A DNA stretch of 64,000 nucleotides from Chrysoporthe austroafricana (taxonomy: Eukaryota > Ascomycota > Sordariomycetes > Diaporthales > Cryphonectriaceae). The notes below the pieces were generated by a model, which ran no database searches, had not been told where the DNA came from, and saw only the letters and a list, made by a program, of their open reading frames with translations. The position numbers were made by a program, and so were the translations under genes. Where the stretch lies: the NCBI GenBank assembly GCA_001051155.2, contig JYIP02000009.1, positions 1,798,001 to 1,862,000 on the forward strand, in the 5' to 3' direction. Positions 1 to 11,100 of the stretch are shown piece by piece (the first letter of the stretch is position 1; each line of letters begins with the position of its first letter).

Positions 1-744
1 GGCGGGTGTGCGATATCCTGGGTATCGAGTCGTGAGTCTCTCTCTCCCTCTTCCCCTCCTCCTCCCCGCCCTCCTCCTCCCCGCCTTCCCCCAGCCCTGG
101 TCCTCTTTTCCCGGCCCTGGCCCTCCCTGCCACATGATCTCCGTGCCGAGGCGCATAGGAGAGACTGGGGGGGGGGGCGCGCCCAGGGAGGGGAGAGGGG
201 AAACCATCTGGGTGTGGTGGGGCGGCAAGCAGCAGCAGCAGCAGCCCGGGCTAACCTGTGCGCGCCGGCAAAACAAATAGCCTCGTCGACGAGATCAACC
301 ACAAGATCGTGACCGACAAGGGCCTCGAGCCCACGTCCTCGACCATCCTCGGGCCGTTCTGGTCGCCCGAGACGCCCTTCCGCGCCAAGGACGACAGCGT
401 CATCCTCAACATGCCGCCGGACGGCCAGGCGACCTACTTCCACGGCGTCGTCCGCGACGTCGACACCGGCAAGGGCATCCCCGACGCCGTCTTCGACATG
501 TGGCAGGCCAGCACCAACGGCAAGTACGACGTCTTCGACCCGGAGAACCAGCAGCGCCACAACCTGCGCGGCAAGTTCCGCACCGACGCCGAGGGCCGCT
601 TCTCCTTCTACTGCCTCAAGCCCACCGAGTACGCCATCGACACCTCCGGGCCCTCCTCCGAGCTGCTGCGGCTCATGGGCCGCCACCCCAACCGCCCCGC
701 CCACATCCACATCATGGTGCGTCATATCCCCCCCCCCCTTTTTG

Positions 745-791
<47 letters not shown>

Positions 792-1102
792 CTTCTCTCC
801 CGGTCGTCCCTGTACTGTCGCGCTTCTGTTCGCTGACGCTCCTCTCTCTCTTTCTCCTCTCACAGGTCACACACCCCGAGTACGTCGGCGTCACCGCCCA
901 GCTGTACCCCAGGGACGACCCCTGGCTCGAGACCGACGTCGCCTGCGCCGTCAAGGACGACCTGCTGCTCGACTTCGTGCCCGTCAAGGACAACCCCAAG
1001 TGCACCCTCGACTGCGAGTACAACGTGCGCCTGGTCTCCAAGAAGTACAAGCCGGACGCCGAGATGTTCCAGACGAACGCCAACATCGTGGGCGGGAAGT
1101 GA
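1..1102 (+). CDS. Intradiol ring-cleavage dioxygenase (catechol/hydroxyquinol 1,2-dioxygenase family), 5' truncated by window edge
   Basis: This is a non-haem Fe(III) enzyme that opens catechol-type rings between the two hydroxyls in cytosolic aromatic catabolism. Three exons are visible: up to 31, 281-716 and 866-1102. The introns, 32-280 and 717-865, both have GT..AG ends. Joining across the first intron restores DILGIES-LVDEI, a typical family N-domain stretch, and gives about 233 visible residues. GPFWSPETPF is the family motif. The four iron ligands are present: Tyr in GKYDVFD, Tyr in KPTEYAID, and both His in RPAHIHIM. The N-terminal helical part lies upstream of the window. Hydroxyquinol versus catechol preference cannot be settled from what is visible. 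Codon use is strongly GC-biased, and both introns carry trinucleotide repeats. Confidence 0.9.
229..245 (+). repeat. (CAG)n microsatellite in dioxygenase intron 1
   Basis: A 17-nt perfect run of the CAG/GCA trinucleotide lies near the 3' end of intron 1, about 35 nt upstream of the acceptor. It is complementary to the CTG run in intron 2 of the same gene. Confidence 0.9.
746..786 (+). repeat. (CTG)n microsatellite in dioxygenase intron 2
   Basis: A perfect 41-nt CTG run (about 13.7 units) starts about 30 nt after the intron 2 donor and follows a short C tract. Translated, it produces apparent poly-Leu, poly-Cys or poly-Ala ORFs, and poly-Ser on the other strand. These are artefacts because the repeat is intronic. 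Confidence 0.95.
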
Positions 1103-2344
1103 GGAAGACAAGCGACGGGGGGGAGGGCGTGGTCCAGGGAAGCGGAGGCGAGCAAAAGGGAAAGGAAAGCGGGCTTTCGTCACGATGAATGCGTGCGTCT
1201 CTGCTGCTACGATGCATCTGATATATCTTTTTTATTTTTCCCCATAGCGAATCCAATCGGGCGGCCGATCTGCGCCCCTGTTTTTACTTTTTTGTGTCAT
1301 CGCCTTTCTTTTTCCGCTCCTTGGCGCCGTTGGGCGGCGCTCTCGTTGGTCGTCGTGGTGCTGCGCACCTGCGGCGTGGCGCATGCAGCCTCTCTAGAAC
1401 CCCCTGTATCGCCTGACACCACGAGAAAGCAGACTCGCGGTCTGTTACTGCTGCTTGCACCCGCATTCTCGCGAGCTAGTAGCCCTTGTGCGTAGTGCCG
1501 CTCTTGTGCCCGCTGATGTGGTGCAGCCTTCAAGGTAGAGAGAGAGCTAGGAAGATGGCGCATGCGAGGTTTGCGGCGACCTCGGGGACATGTTCGACAT
1601 GTGCCAATGATAATGGGGCTATTGCGATGGCGAGGCAAAGGGTGGGCGGCCAGCATCTCCCGCTCGAGAGGCATGCGCTGGCGAGACGGGTGGTCTCCCA
1701 CGAGCCTCGATGCTTAGCTGCAGTGCTCACGTTCAAGGTGCGGATACCAGAGCGCGAAAGGTGCGCGCGCATCACAGTCCTAGGCGGTTGGCTAGAGGAG
1801 GCCATCGAGGTCCAACCATAACGAGGTTAACACGGTAGCGACGAAGCACCGTGGCACCGACTCTCGAGCACCGGCTCAATGCGCCGTAGGGACTGCCACC
1901 ACGCCATGTAGCAGCGCGATGGCGGCCTCGTGCCCCTCAGACGTGATAAGCTGGAAGGGCCCGCAGGAAGCATGTCCCCCGCGCCGGCAGGATGAAACAA
2001 GAAGAGGACAAGCTATGACTGTCGTCTTGCAGGTGGTGCGGGCATCTCACACCGACATGGCCCAGAACGTGTTCCTAGCGTCTCCAACACACCGTCGTCG
2101 AAGGACGGTTATACATTGTGCGACAGATGCGGCACAGATTCTAGCCCCCGGTCAGGATTCTATAACGCCAACCGGTCTCGTCTCGACCCAGTACTCCTCC
2201 TTCCAAGAACTGCACGCTGCCTCCGAGCTGCCAGACTCCATACCCAGTGCCGACACTTGCGCCCACCCATCCGTCTAGCTAGGTTGTACTCGCCACCTCC
2301 TCTCCCCCTGGGACACCCTTAGGGGGACCCGCCTTCTTCCCGGC
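1103..2344. other. Intergenic region between convergent dioxygenase and coactosin-like genes
   Basis: About 1.2 kb between two genes that end towards each other. The reading frames here (for example 1486-1821 and 1919-2278) have biased composition, no recognisable domain and no supporting intron structure. I see no gene, RNA or repeat I can support. It should contain the 3' UTRs of both neighbours. Confidence 0.6.
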
Positions 2345-2851
2345 CTAGCCCCGGCCGCCGTTGTAGTCCGCGCCGCCTGATTTCCTCAGCATGGTGACGA
2401 TGTCGGCGTGCTTCAGCTCTCGCTTGTCGTCGGTCCGGATCTCCTTGCTGTAGTGCCGTAGTATCTTGGACTGGATCTCGCCGGCCTCGGTGGTGACGCG
2501 CGCCCGCCGCATCATGCCCGCCGCGGGGCCCATCCACGTCACCAGCAGGAACTTGGTGCGCGTGCTCTCCGAGTCGTTGGCGTACTCGACGCGCACGTAG
2601 GCGTACTGGATCTCGGCGTCGTCCAGGCTCGCCCGCGCCGCCACGATGGCGTTCTTGGGCGCGCCCCCGTCCTCCTCCTCCGTATCGTCCTTGTCGTCCA
2701 CGAAGCACTTGTCCGTGCCCGTCCGCGTCAGGCTGAGCTTGTTGCCCTTCGCGGCCGTCACCACCATCCACGTCGTCTCGTCCTTGTCGTTGCGGACCGC
2801 CTCGTACGCCTCCTCGATAGCCCGGACCTCGGGGCTCCCGATGTTCGACAT
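2345..2851 (-). CDS. Coactosin-like actin-binding protein (ADF/cofilin-homology fold)
   Basis: A predicted single-exon protein of 168 aa, a usual size for fungal coactosin homologues. It should be a cytoplasmic F-actin binder that modulates filament turnover. The core reads TKFLLVTWMGPAAG followed by MRRARVTTEAGEI and a basic/acidic helix ending in IRTDDKRELKHADIV. This matches the coactosin pattern (KF-x-L-I-TWVGP ... K-E-F ... RKEL). The start chosen is the ATG at 2851, giving MSNIGSPEVRAIEEAYEAVR. The longer upstream reading has a low-complexity leader and no family similarity. The ADF domain fills most of the chain, and the tail is Gly-rich. The gene sits in the GC-rich block with the dioxygenase and BolA genes, so it is probably an ordinary conserved gene. 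An upstream 5' UTR intron cannot be excluded. Confidence 0.85.
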   Translation of the reverse strand: MSNIGSPEVRAIEEAYEAVRNDKDETTWMVVTAAKGNKLSLTRTGTDKCFVDDKDDTEEEDGGAPKNAIVAARASLDDAEIQYAYVRVEYANDSESTRTKFLLVTWMGPAAGMMRRARVTTEAGEIQSKILRHYSKEIRTDDKRELKHADIVTMLRKSGGADYNGGRG

Positions 2852-3520
2852 TCTGTTCTGCGCGGGGGTTGGGGGGCGGCGGCAGGGCCAATTGGTCTTC
2901 GAAAAGATCTCGGCGGTCACAGGCGGAGGAGGGAGTCGCTCTGCTGCTTCGCAGTGACGGGGGCTTTGGAGGGGGGAAAGGGATGCGATTCACTGCTGGG
3001 CGAGGCTCTCGTCGGGAAACGTGTCTCGACCCTTAAGGGCCCCTGTCACCGCCTGGGCTTCGAATCTCTCGTGTCGTCGCGCTAACTGAAAGGGGGCCTC
3101 ACTTTACCTAATTGGCTTAGATTTTCCCTCCATATCCTACGAGGAAATGCCCGCCAGTCAACCCCACCCAGGAGAAGAGATCGACAGGAAGCCGAGACAA
3201 GCCTCCGAGACCTGTTCAAGACCCTGCGCTATAGATCCTGCCCCTTAGGTACAGTACACTGGAGCTCCTTTTAGGACCCAATCGCTGCTGGCTCTCCCGC
3301 TCTGCGAGGATCCGTCTGCACCACATATATGTCCCAAACCGGCTTGGGCGCACCCCTCGGCAAGATCCGACTCGCTTAGTCATGCCAGATCCCGCTGCCG
3401 TGGAACCGGGACGAACCTAGGTGCATGCATTGAGGCTCAAGCCGTCATACGTTCAGCCCATTGCCGACCCTCCCCAGGGCAGACGAGCCGAGTTTTCCGT
3501 TCGAGGAGCACGCGTTCCCG
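2852..3520. other. Divergent intergenic region (coactosin-like / BolA-like promoters)
   Basis: About 670 nt between two divergently oriented starts. It should carry both promoters. There are CT-rich and homopurine stretches but no clear TATA box. No gene recognised. Confidence 0.5.
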
Positions 3521-4028
3521 ATGTCGATACGCCCGTCCCTGCAGACGCTGCGCCTTGCCACGAGAACGACACCTCTGCTGAACAGGCGGGCGCTGGCGAC
3601 GATGGCAGAGGCGAGGGCCCAGGAAGCAGGAGGCCCCGTCGAGCAGCTGATCCGGGAAAAGGTGGGAACCGAGACCGTGACGCCCCAGCGCCCCCATATC
3701 CTGCGCTCAGGAGCCCTGCTGACATACTGCCCACCTCCCAAAGATCACGAGCAAGTTCGCGCCCTCGCGCCTCGAGGTCTACAACGACTCCCACCTCCAC
3801 AAGCACCACAAGGCCATGGCCGGCAGCACGTCCGCAGAGACACACTTCCGGCTCGTGATAACGTCGGGCGAGTTCCGCGGGAAACCGCAGATCAGGAGGC
3901 ACCGCATGGTGAACGAGCTGCTGCGGGAGGACCTCGCGCGGGAGGGCGGCATACACGCGCTGCAGCTGAGGACGATGACGCCCGAGGAGGACGAGAAGAA
4001 GGCGGCGCAGGGGGAGGGCTCGAGCTAG
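3521..4028 (+). CDS. BolA-like protein, probably mitochondrial
   Basis: Two exons, 3521-3661 and 3744-4028, with an 82-nt intron (gtggga..cccaaag), encode 141 aa. BolA proteins act with monothiol glutaredoxins in Fe-S cluster trafficking. Residues 1-30 are rich in Arg, Ser, Thr and Leu with no acidic residues until Glu30 (MSIRPSLQTLRLATRTT...), consistent with a mitochondrial presequence. Splicing restores the domain: EQLIREKITSKFAPSRLEV, then NDSHLHKHH, the HFRLVITSGEF strand, and RHRMVNELLREDL with HALQLRTMTPEE at the end. The conserved His in SHLHKHH and the RHRMV segment typical of the class are present. The ATG at 3521 was chosen because it opens the presequence; upstream in-frame sequence looks like leader. 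A mitochondrial Bol1-type role is inferred from the presequence and not proven. Confidence 0.9.
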
Positions 4029-4216
4029 ACCAGGATGCGCCGCAGAGGCCGCACCCGAGGACGAATGCCAGGTTGGATGGCTTCTGGATGAAAGCGCAAC
4101 AATGATACCCTCTTCCACTCTGCGTCGCATCTGGACCACGCTTTCGTCTTCTGCGGCCCTGGATGTGCCCCACATGGGCGCCTCGTACACTTTAGCAAGA
4201 TATCTATAAGAAATCA

Positions 4217-6947
4217 TCAGTAGATATCAGCTAGATACTCCTGGCAATGCAGTGTAAAAGCGCCATAGTTGTACCATTTCTCAACCCCCCGCTGAACGCT
4301 CTCGAACACACCAATCCGGTATTTCAGCAAGTTCTCTAACATGGTGTAGTCTTTGATGTCTATCATAGAATCCAGCGACCCCATGCTATCTATGATTGCA
4401 GACCTCGTATCCCCGGAATCCGCGAATTGGAATTCCATCGGAAAGCTGCCGAGGATAATGGCCCTCATCTCAAGAATGATTGGCATGGCGGACTGTTCGC
4501 GCAATACCGTCCAGTTTTCGAAATCTGGCAGTGCCTCCTCGAGGGTTTTCCACCCCGGGGGTTTGCCTTGTGTTCCAGCTCCAGCGAACCTCCAGCGCCA
4601 TGTTCCCTTGTACTGGTTGGAGAGCGAGGTATATGATCTCATATACTTCAGCAGGCTAGAGCCGTGGTCGTGCCAGAATTCGCGTGATATGGTCAATTGT
4701 GCTACCGGTTTACCGTCTTTATTGGCTACACCCTTGTCGCTGCGTGTCTGTTGGAGCTCCGGGTCGAAACACTGCGAGATCATACTCCGCAGGCGAGCCT
4801 TGCGCGTGGCTAGGTGCCAGAAAACTGGTAGGAGGTGCCAGTTTCGGGGACCACGCAGGCCCCGTGTCGATAGGAATTCGTTCGTTCCCGAGGACAAGAG
4901 TGAGCAGTCTGGATCGGCAAGCAGCCAGTATGAATGAGAATCCTCCAGGGGTCTGTCGAGCAGATCCCTTAGTTTCCTGATGCTGCAGGTAATCTGGGAT
5001 TGTGGCCACAGGCCTGATTCATCAGGCCGTACATGTTCTTGCACGTGCAAGCTGAACAGGTCGTTCTTGAGGCCCTTCGCAGATGCTTCCGCCGTGTTGC
5101 GATAGATGCTCACAGATGGACATATCGTGACTAGGCGGCTGCGCAGCTTGGGCAGGTCGCCAACGAAAAGCGGCTGAGCAGGGCTCGGACCAGACGCACG
5201 TGGATGGCTATCTGGTCTCAGCACCAGAAAGAGCGGCTTGTCATCACCCACGTGGATCTGGAAGAGCTGGTCCCGCTGGGGCTCAATCACCTCGTCGAGA
5301 CGGATCCGAGAGGTGACGTATACCACAAGGTTGTCACCTTCAAGTTGAAAGATATTGGCAAAATCGTCATCCGGAGAAAGCAGCACCGGTGCTTTACGAA
5401 ACGTCAAAACATGCAGGACACGAACTGTCTTGAGCGCTCCGGTTGAAGCGCATACCGAAGCCTCGCTGCTCCACAGCGCATCTGACCAACACATGCTCGG
5501 CATGCTTGGGATGAGCTTGTCTGACTCTGGATCTGTCAACTCCAAGGACAAATCCCGTCGTCTGAAGTCCTCCCACGCCTCCAAAGACTCCCAGCGTGGG
5601 ACCCATGAGGGATCCTTAGCCTTTGCGCTGTGACCACGAGCATAGTACAGAATCCACCAGACACGCTTGACCAGCAACGCATACGCGAAGAAGCCGACCC
5701 AAAGCTGTTTGTTGGACAGAGAGTAGTCTATGTCCAGCCGGTCTGCAGGCAGCTCATCTCGAACTAAACCCAAGATGCCAAACAGCCTGTCCCTGGGATC
5801 GGTTGCTCTCGAGTTTCGCACCATCGACAACGCTTCGGTGGCGTCTTTGACTCTCAAGGACTGCTGCGTGATGTGCTGCAACCACGGCGCCGCGCTCGCT
5901 TCCCAGTCCCATTTCTCCGACGGCGACTGCGTATTCTGCATCTCCTCGAATCGCTGCCGTGTGCGTGCGTCAACCATGAAGTCTGCGTCTCCGATTCGGA
6001 TCACTGCTTGCGGGGATAGGATAAGCTCCTGGACGATCCAGATCCTCCCAAAGTACTTCGACGAGAAGACTTCCTGCATGCTCACCCTCGCCCTCGCCTG
6101 GATGCTGGAACTGTCGGGTCCTTCTGCCAGAAGGAAGAGCTCGTGAAGTCCGTGGCGAGTGGGAAACCGACCCCCTTCAGTCTGACGTTTCGCAATGTGG
6201 GGTCCCAGATACACCACCACTCTGGTACAGTTGTTATATAGCCTGGCCATTTTCAATACCTGATCGTTTCGTTCCAGGACATCAGCCTGGTTGATGCACA
6301 GCGCGTCGATCCAAATGAGCCGTATGCCTCTCCTTGGTCTCGCAAATCTGAGCAATTCCCAGCAGTTTTTAGTCTGTAGCGAAACATCCCAATAGGGACC
6401 GAAGAACACGGGACGACACGGCGTGTAGTCCTCATCTTCACCACCCCAGGTATACGAAGCCGTCTCATACTCTGGGCAATTGTCATCTTCGTAGGTCTCC
6501 AAATCAAGGTGAACTGGGTGAGAAGGATCACTGGCAGGTGACAGGCAAGCCAGGCGAAATTGATTCGGCGCGAGTGCCTTGCCGTAGATGACTGAATCAC
6601 TGGGCTGAGATCCAATCCTTTTGCCTCGGTCTGGAAGGTCGACCGTGGCCGCTCCGTGGATCGGCCGCTGTCTATCATTCGATTGAGGGTTGCCGGCAGA
6701 CGGTAGCGACTCCGATTTAACAAAGCGGACGCTCGGGGGCCACCGAAGATTCAGATCCGCGGTCGACTCCTTCAGGATTTGAGCCGGTTTTGCTCTTTGA
6801 CTGATTCTGCTGCTCGAAGATGCTGGAGATCTCTTCTAGATCCGGTGAGGCGTGACATGCCGTGCAGAGGGGCGTGCCGTCGTTTCCTACGACCACTGAC
6901 GGATCGATGCAAGACACCTTATGCCAGCGAGACTGCGATGCAGCCAT
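4217..6947 (-). CDS. HET-domain (heterokaryon incompatibility) protein with an apparent internal frame break
   Basis: HET proteins mediate non-self recognition and incompatibility cell death in filamentous fungi. The main open frame runs from about 6838 to the stop at 4217. It contains LRWPPSVRFV, IYGKALAPNQFRLACL, the HET core beginning YETASYTWGGEDE, then LIWIDALCINQ and RVVVYLGP, and a long C-terminal region ending QEYLADIY. This frame has no usable ATG upstream of the core. The natural N-terminus, from an ATG at 6947 with a Cys-x2-Cys element (PLCTACHASPDL), lies in a different frame. The two frames overlap at about 6717-6838, and I find no GT..AG intron long enough to join them without deleting conserved sequence. 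Either the allele is frameshifted or there is a one-base assembly error. Identification of the domain is secure; integrity of the gene is not. Confidence 0.8.
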
Positions 6948-8199
6948 TCTAGAATTAACGTCAATAACTTGTTCGAGCTCGCGTCCGTAATCGGGCAACC
7001 GTCAAAGGCTCGAAACGATATCGAGGACAGCCTCTCACCTGGAGTGGCTAGAGGAGTATTTAAGCATTCCTGTTATCGTTAAATTGGGTAAAATACTGTA
7101 AGCGGGATGATTGTCTGCATCTCTACGAGGGGGCACACTGTTGCGACCCTACAGTGGTGGGTCACCAAAAGCCCCCCTTACACTCCACCCCCGCCATCTG
7201 ATTTAAAGTGTTTGCATGCATCCCCTCCTCCCCGTTCTTTTCCTTCCCCGCCCATCAATGTGGCTTCAAATCAAGTGAAATTTATCGAATTCATTAGTCT
7301 TCAAAGAGGCGATAACGATGAGCTTGCTCCAGAGCTCAGACCTACAGGTTTAACTGTTTTGTAACTGGGTCTTTTAAGCCTGCTATAGCACGTCTGTTTC
7401 GGAATTATGTCGCGCTCGACGATGTATGACACCATTCAATGCTAGCAAAACAACCATGCTCTGTCGTCGCGATTTCGATCAGGACGTGAAAGGTTTACGA
7501 CATCTTTCGACGGTCAGTACGAAAGCAAGTTTTTCTTTTTTCGACGAGCTGCAAAATAGATACCACTAAAGGCTATAGATGCACAAGTGTATGTATGGCA
7601 ATACAGTGCGGGTGAAGCTAAGGTTCTGGATCTATCTGTTGAACAGCTATTAGCCTATTTACATGGAGCGCATTGAGAGCCCGGCTGCCTGTTCTGGAAA
7701 CCCTGGAACAGGATGCGCTTTAGATCCGTCTCGGCCGTACCCCTAAGCAATTGTTCGTTAATACTTGGACGTCGAATTGTCTACTAAAATATCTCAATCT
7801 CAGCCGACATTCTGGAGAACTTTACCGTGAATTCAATGCAAACTGTTGAAGAGCAGTCTGTGGGGTGCTAAGTCAACTTTTATCAACAGGTCACTATACT
7901 TAATGGCGCGGCCATTACGTTCTATGAAGTATTTAGCTGACAGTGGAGGAGATTAGGAAGGGGCTGTGCATATTGGCTGTGCAAGCCACCATGCGCCCCA
8001 TGACAGTGATATTGGGCGTATCTACATTTTCAGTCATCATTATTGGGCATCAAGTGGCGCAGCTATAGATATAGGGACCATCGAAGTCCTACCAACACAT
8101 GCGCACGCCTATCTCCTCCCTGCGCAATTCAAATTCATCTGCTGCTTCTCTATCACTTGTGGCTGATTCTGAAATGAATCACGCTGTTTCTCCTTCGAG
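6948..8199. other. Intergenic region between divergent HET and STAND-type genes
   Basis: About 1.25 kb, moderately AT-rich. Short reading frames (7107-7364, 7966-8166) show no domain or splice support. It should contain both divergent promoters. Nothing else I can support. Confidence 0.5.
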
Positions 8200-11100
8200 G
8201 TGATGACAGACCCACTCTCAGTTGCTGCTTCTGTCACAGGCGTGATCGGATTCGGGTTCCAAGTTTGCAATGGAGTAACCCAATATCTCGATGCTATCAG
8301 GGAGCGAGGAAGAGAGCTCGAGGTAGCCAAACAACAAGCCCAGCACATGAGAAGTCTCCTCGAATTAGGAACAGCTGCGATCTCTCAAATTCAGCAAGAA
8401 CATGGACGATCCGCCACCGTAGTCAAAACATTTGTCGAAGCATGCAGACCTCAAATCCAGGCCTTAGAGGACCTTGTCACTAAGCTGACGAGCGCTTCTC
8501 CGTCATCCACAAAACAGAACATAGGACACAGAGTCAAATGGCAGGCGGGGAAATTTACATATGCTTTCTACCGCGATAGTATCAACAGATTGCAAGCCGC
8601 ACTGTCTCAAGTCAACGAGACTTTGCAGACGGCGTTCCAGATCGCAGGAATGTACGTATGGCCATGAACATTGATTCAGATTGGCGCATCTAACTCACAG
8701 TTGCCGTAAAACAGAGATGTAATATCAGGCGTTGAAAAGGCAGTGTATAGCATCAATCGGACAGCACTACCGCGGCTTCAACAAGGCATCGACTGTCTTG
8801 GTGGATCAATCGAGCGCTCTGTTGGGGCTCTGATTTCGGCCAGCTCAGCACAAATCTCAAAGGTCATCGAAGATGAAGCCAAAATACTGCGCGAGAATGT
8901 CAATGACACAATTTGTCTTGTGACAAACGCACAAAATGATCAAATGAGACGATTCGAAGCCATGGAATCCCTACTCAAAATGGCGCTTTTGTTCGAAAGT
9001 CATCAGATTCATCATCTGCTCAAGGAGCCAAGCCATTTGGGAGAAGTCATCGACGCGATTGATCGCTATAAGAGCCGTGGTGGTGTTGATGCGGGGATTG
9101 TTTCTGAACATCTCGACCGAGACCAAAACCAATATGATCGTTTCCAAATGCTTCGTCTTCGGTGTTCTTGTCCAACACGTCGGTTCCTTCGGCGATGGAA
9201 CACTCATGTGGGATCATGGCATAGCTACAATGAGACCTATGGCATCCAGCACCATCTCATGGAATGTCCATATTACATACACCACAACAATGAACAGAAC
9301 CACTTGTGGGCGGTAGAGTGTCTTTGCATTAGACGTCTCCTGCGGCGCGCGATCGGCATCACGCTCTCTTGCACCTTTGGCGCCGGCGGCTTTAGTATCA
9401 GACCAACTTTCACGTACTACCACTGCATCGACCGCCGAAAAGATCCGGCATTTCGTATAGTTCACATGATTCATTCCTTCTGGAGCCACCAATACATTCA
9501 CTCAGCCTCCACGACTGAATCGGTTGAGTTCATGAAATTATGCGTCGCCGAAATTGTGAGGCTTTTTAGAGATCGAAAGAGCTCACCCAAAAGCGTTGAT
9601 GTTGACGGACGATCGCTCATGCATCACTTCGTGCAGAACGCGGTTAGTTAAGAGGAATCTCACATCCATTTTACCATGCTTAGATGCTGACAGCAAGTAG
9701 CTGTGGTGTAAATATGACAATCAAGCTTCGGCTAGTGGCCTAGTCTTGCATACGATCCTCTCATCGGTCGATACTTTCATTGATTGTGGAATGCCGGCAA
9801 TGATGTGCGACATTTCGGGATAGTGAGTTTTATTTCGCTTCATTCATCGTGTGGGGAGACGCGCTGAGCCTGTTGGGCAATTGCAGTACACCGGCATGGA
9901 ATGTATACTTTGAGCGAGACCAGACTGGATTCAATCGGGATTTGAGCCATTGTCTTCATAGAGCGCAATCTCTCATCAGCCAACGGCTGTGCTCACGGGA
10001 CTTATACAACTGTCTGACCGTGGATCCGAGCCTACGTTTCAATGTCGAGCCTCTTGCCATTCAGAGGCTTCTTCATGCGTTTTGCCGCTCCCCTACTACT
10101 GCAGAAGGTAAGATCTCTAGCAAAATTCTCTTTGAAGTTCTTTTCGAGAGCAGAGGCAAAAGGCTGACATTTACTTCGTGTGAGAAGCTTGTGGATGTGG
10201 GCCTCTAAGCCTTGCCGTCATCGCCGATGATATTCAGAAAGTTGAAGTAATCTTGGCTAGGTTTCCATCTACACTTTCTGAAATAAACAACTTTGGTCAA
10301 ACGCCGATACATCTAGCCTCAAGCCGGCCTTCCTGCTTAAAAATCTTGCTCCAGCACACTAGGGCAGTAGCTTCGCTCAATGCTGTCGACATTACAGGTC
10401 GGACGGCTCTTGAATATGCCACAAACAGCAATTGTCACTCCTTCGTCAATGGCCAATGCACAGAGTGTTTGATGACAATCCTTCAGGCAGATTGCAAGAT
10501 ACCTCAGAGATATCCAGCCCTATTTCGTTCACTATGCCGAATTTGCGCTCGCGAACTACTCAGCCATATAAAGGACCGTCGTCAGAGGCTCAAGAGTTTA
10601 GTCCAAGCGAGGCTACCTTTAACTACAAATCATCATCTCAACCTCAATTCAAGTCATGTGCTGGACGGCCAAGCACACCTAGTTGTAACGCTACTTCGGC
10701 AGCAGGGAATTTGCGTCCCAGAGCCGTTGGCCATCGACTTTCCCAGCGACCGTGATCTGGCAATGTCGCAGTCAATTTTCCACTATAACATCGGGCACTT
10801 TCCATCAAACCTGGACTACGATTTTGCCTTGGATCTTGATTTTCATGATTTAGATCACCCTGACGCTGAAGGGCAAACGCCTTTGTACTCTTGGCACCAT
10901 TATCTCGGCTCTGGCTTCGCTGACGCAAGTGGGAGGGGACCGCGTGCATTTAGAAAGTGCATATGGCTGATCGAGCATGGTGCTAATCTATGGTCTCCAG
11001 GACAATCATCGAGTACAACGGTGGCCCATTACCTCTATATGTCACTGGGTATAATTCCATGGATGTCAAGTAGGTATTTTCGTGGCAAAGTTGGCGGCCT

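Noticed and set aside
712..1155. Antisense poly-Ser frame and sense poly-Leu/Ala frames
   Set aside because: They are produced by the intronic CTG repeat and lie over the dioxygenase exon in other frames.
1193..2322. Several frames of 60-134 codons between the dioxygenase and coactosin-like genes
   Set aside because: No domain, Met context, codon pattern or intron support. The composition explains the open frames.
2646..2957. Plus-strand frame opposite the coactosin-like gene
   Set aside because: Shadow of the real minus-strand coding sequence.
3040..3090. tRNA-like T-arm string (gggcttcgaatc)
   Set aside because: No matching acceptor, D or anticodon stems can be found around it.
3453..4217. 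254-codon minus-strand frame over the BolA gene
   Set aside because: GC-rich shadow frame; the BolA exons explain the region.
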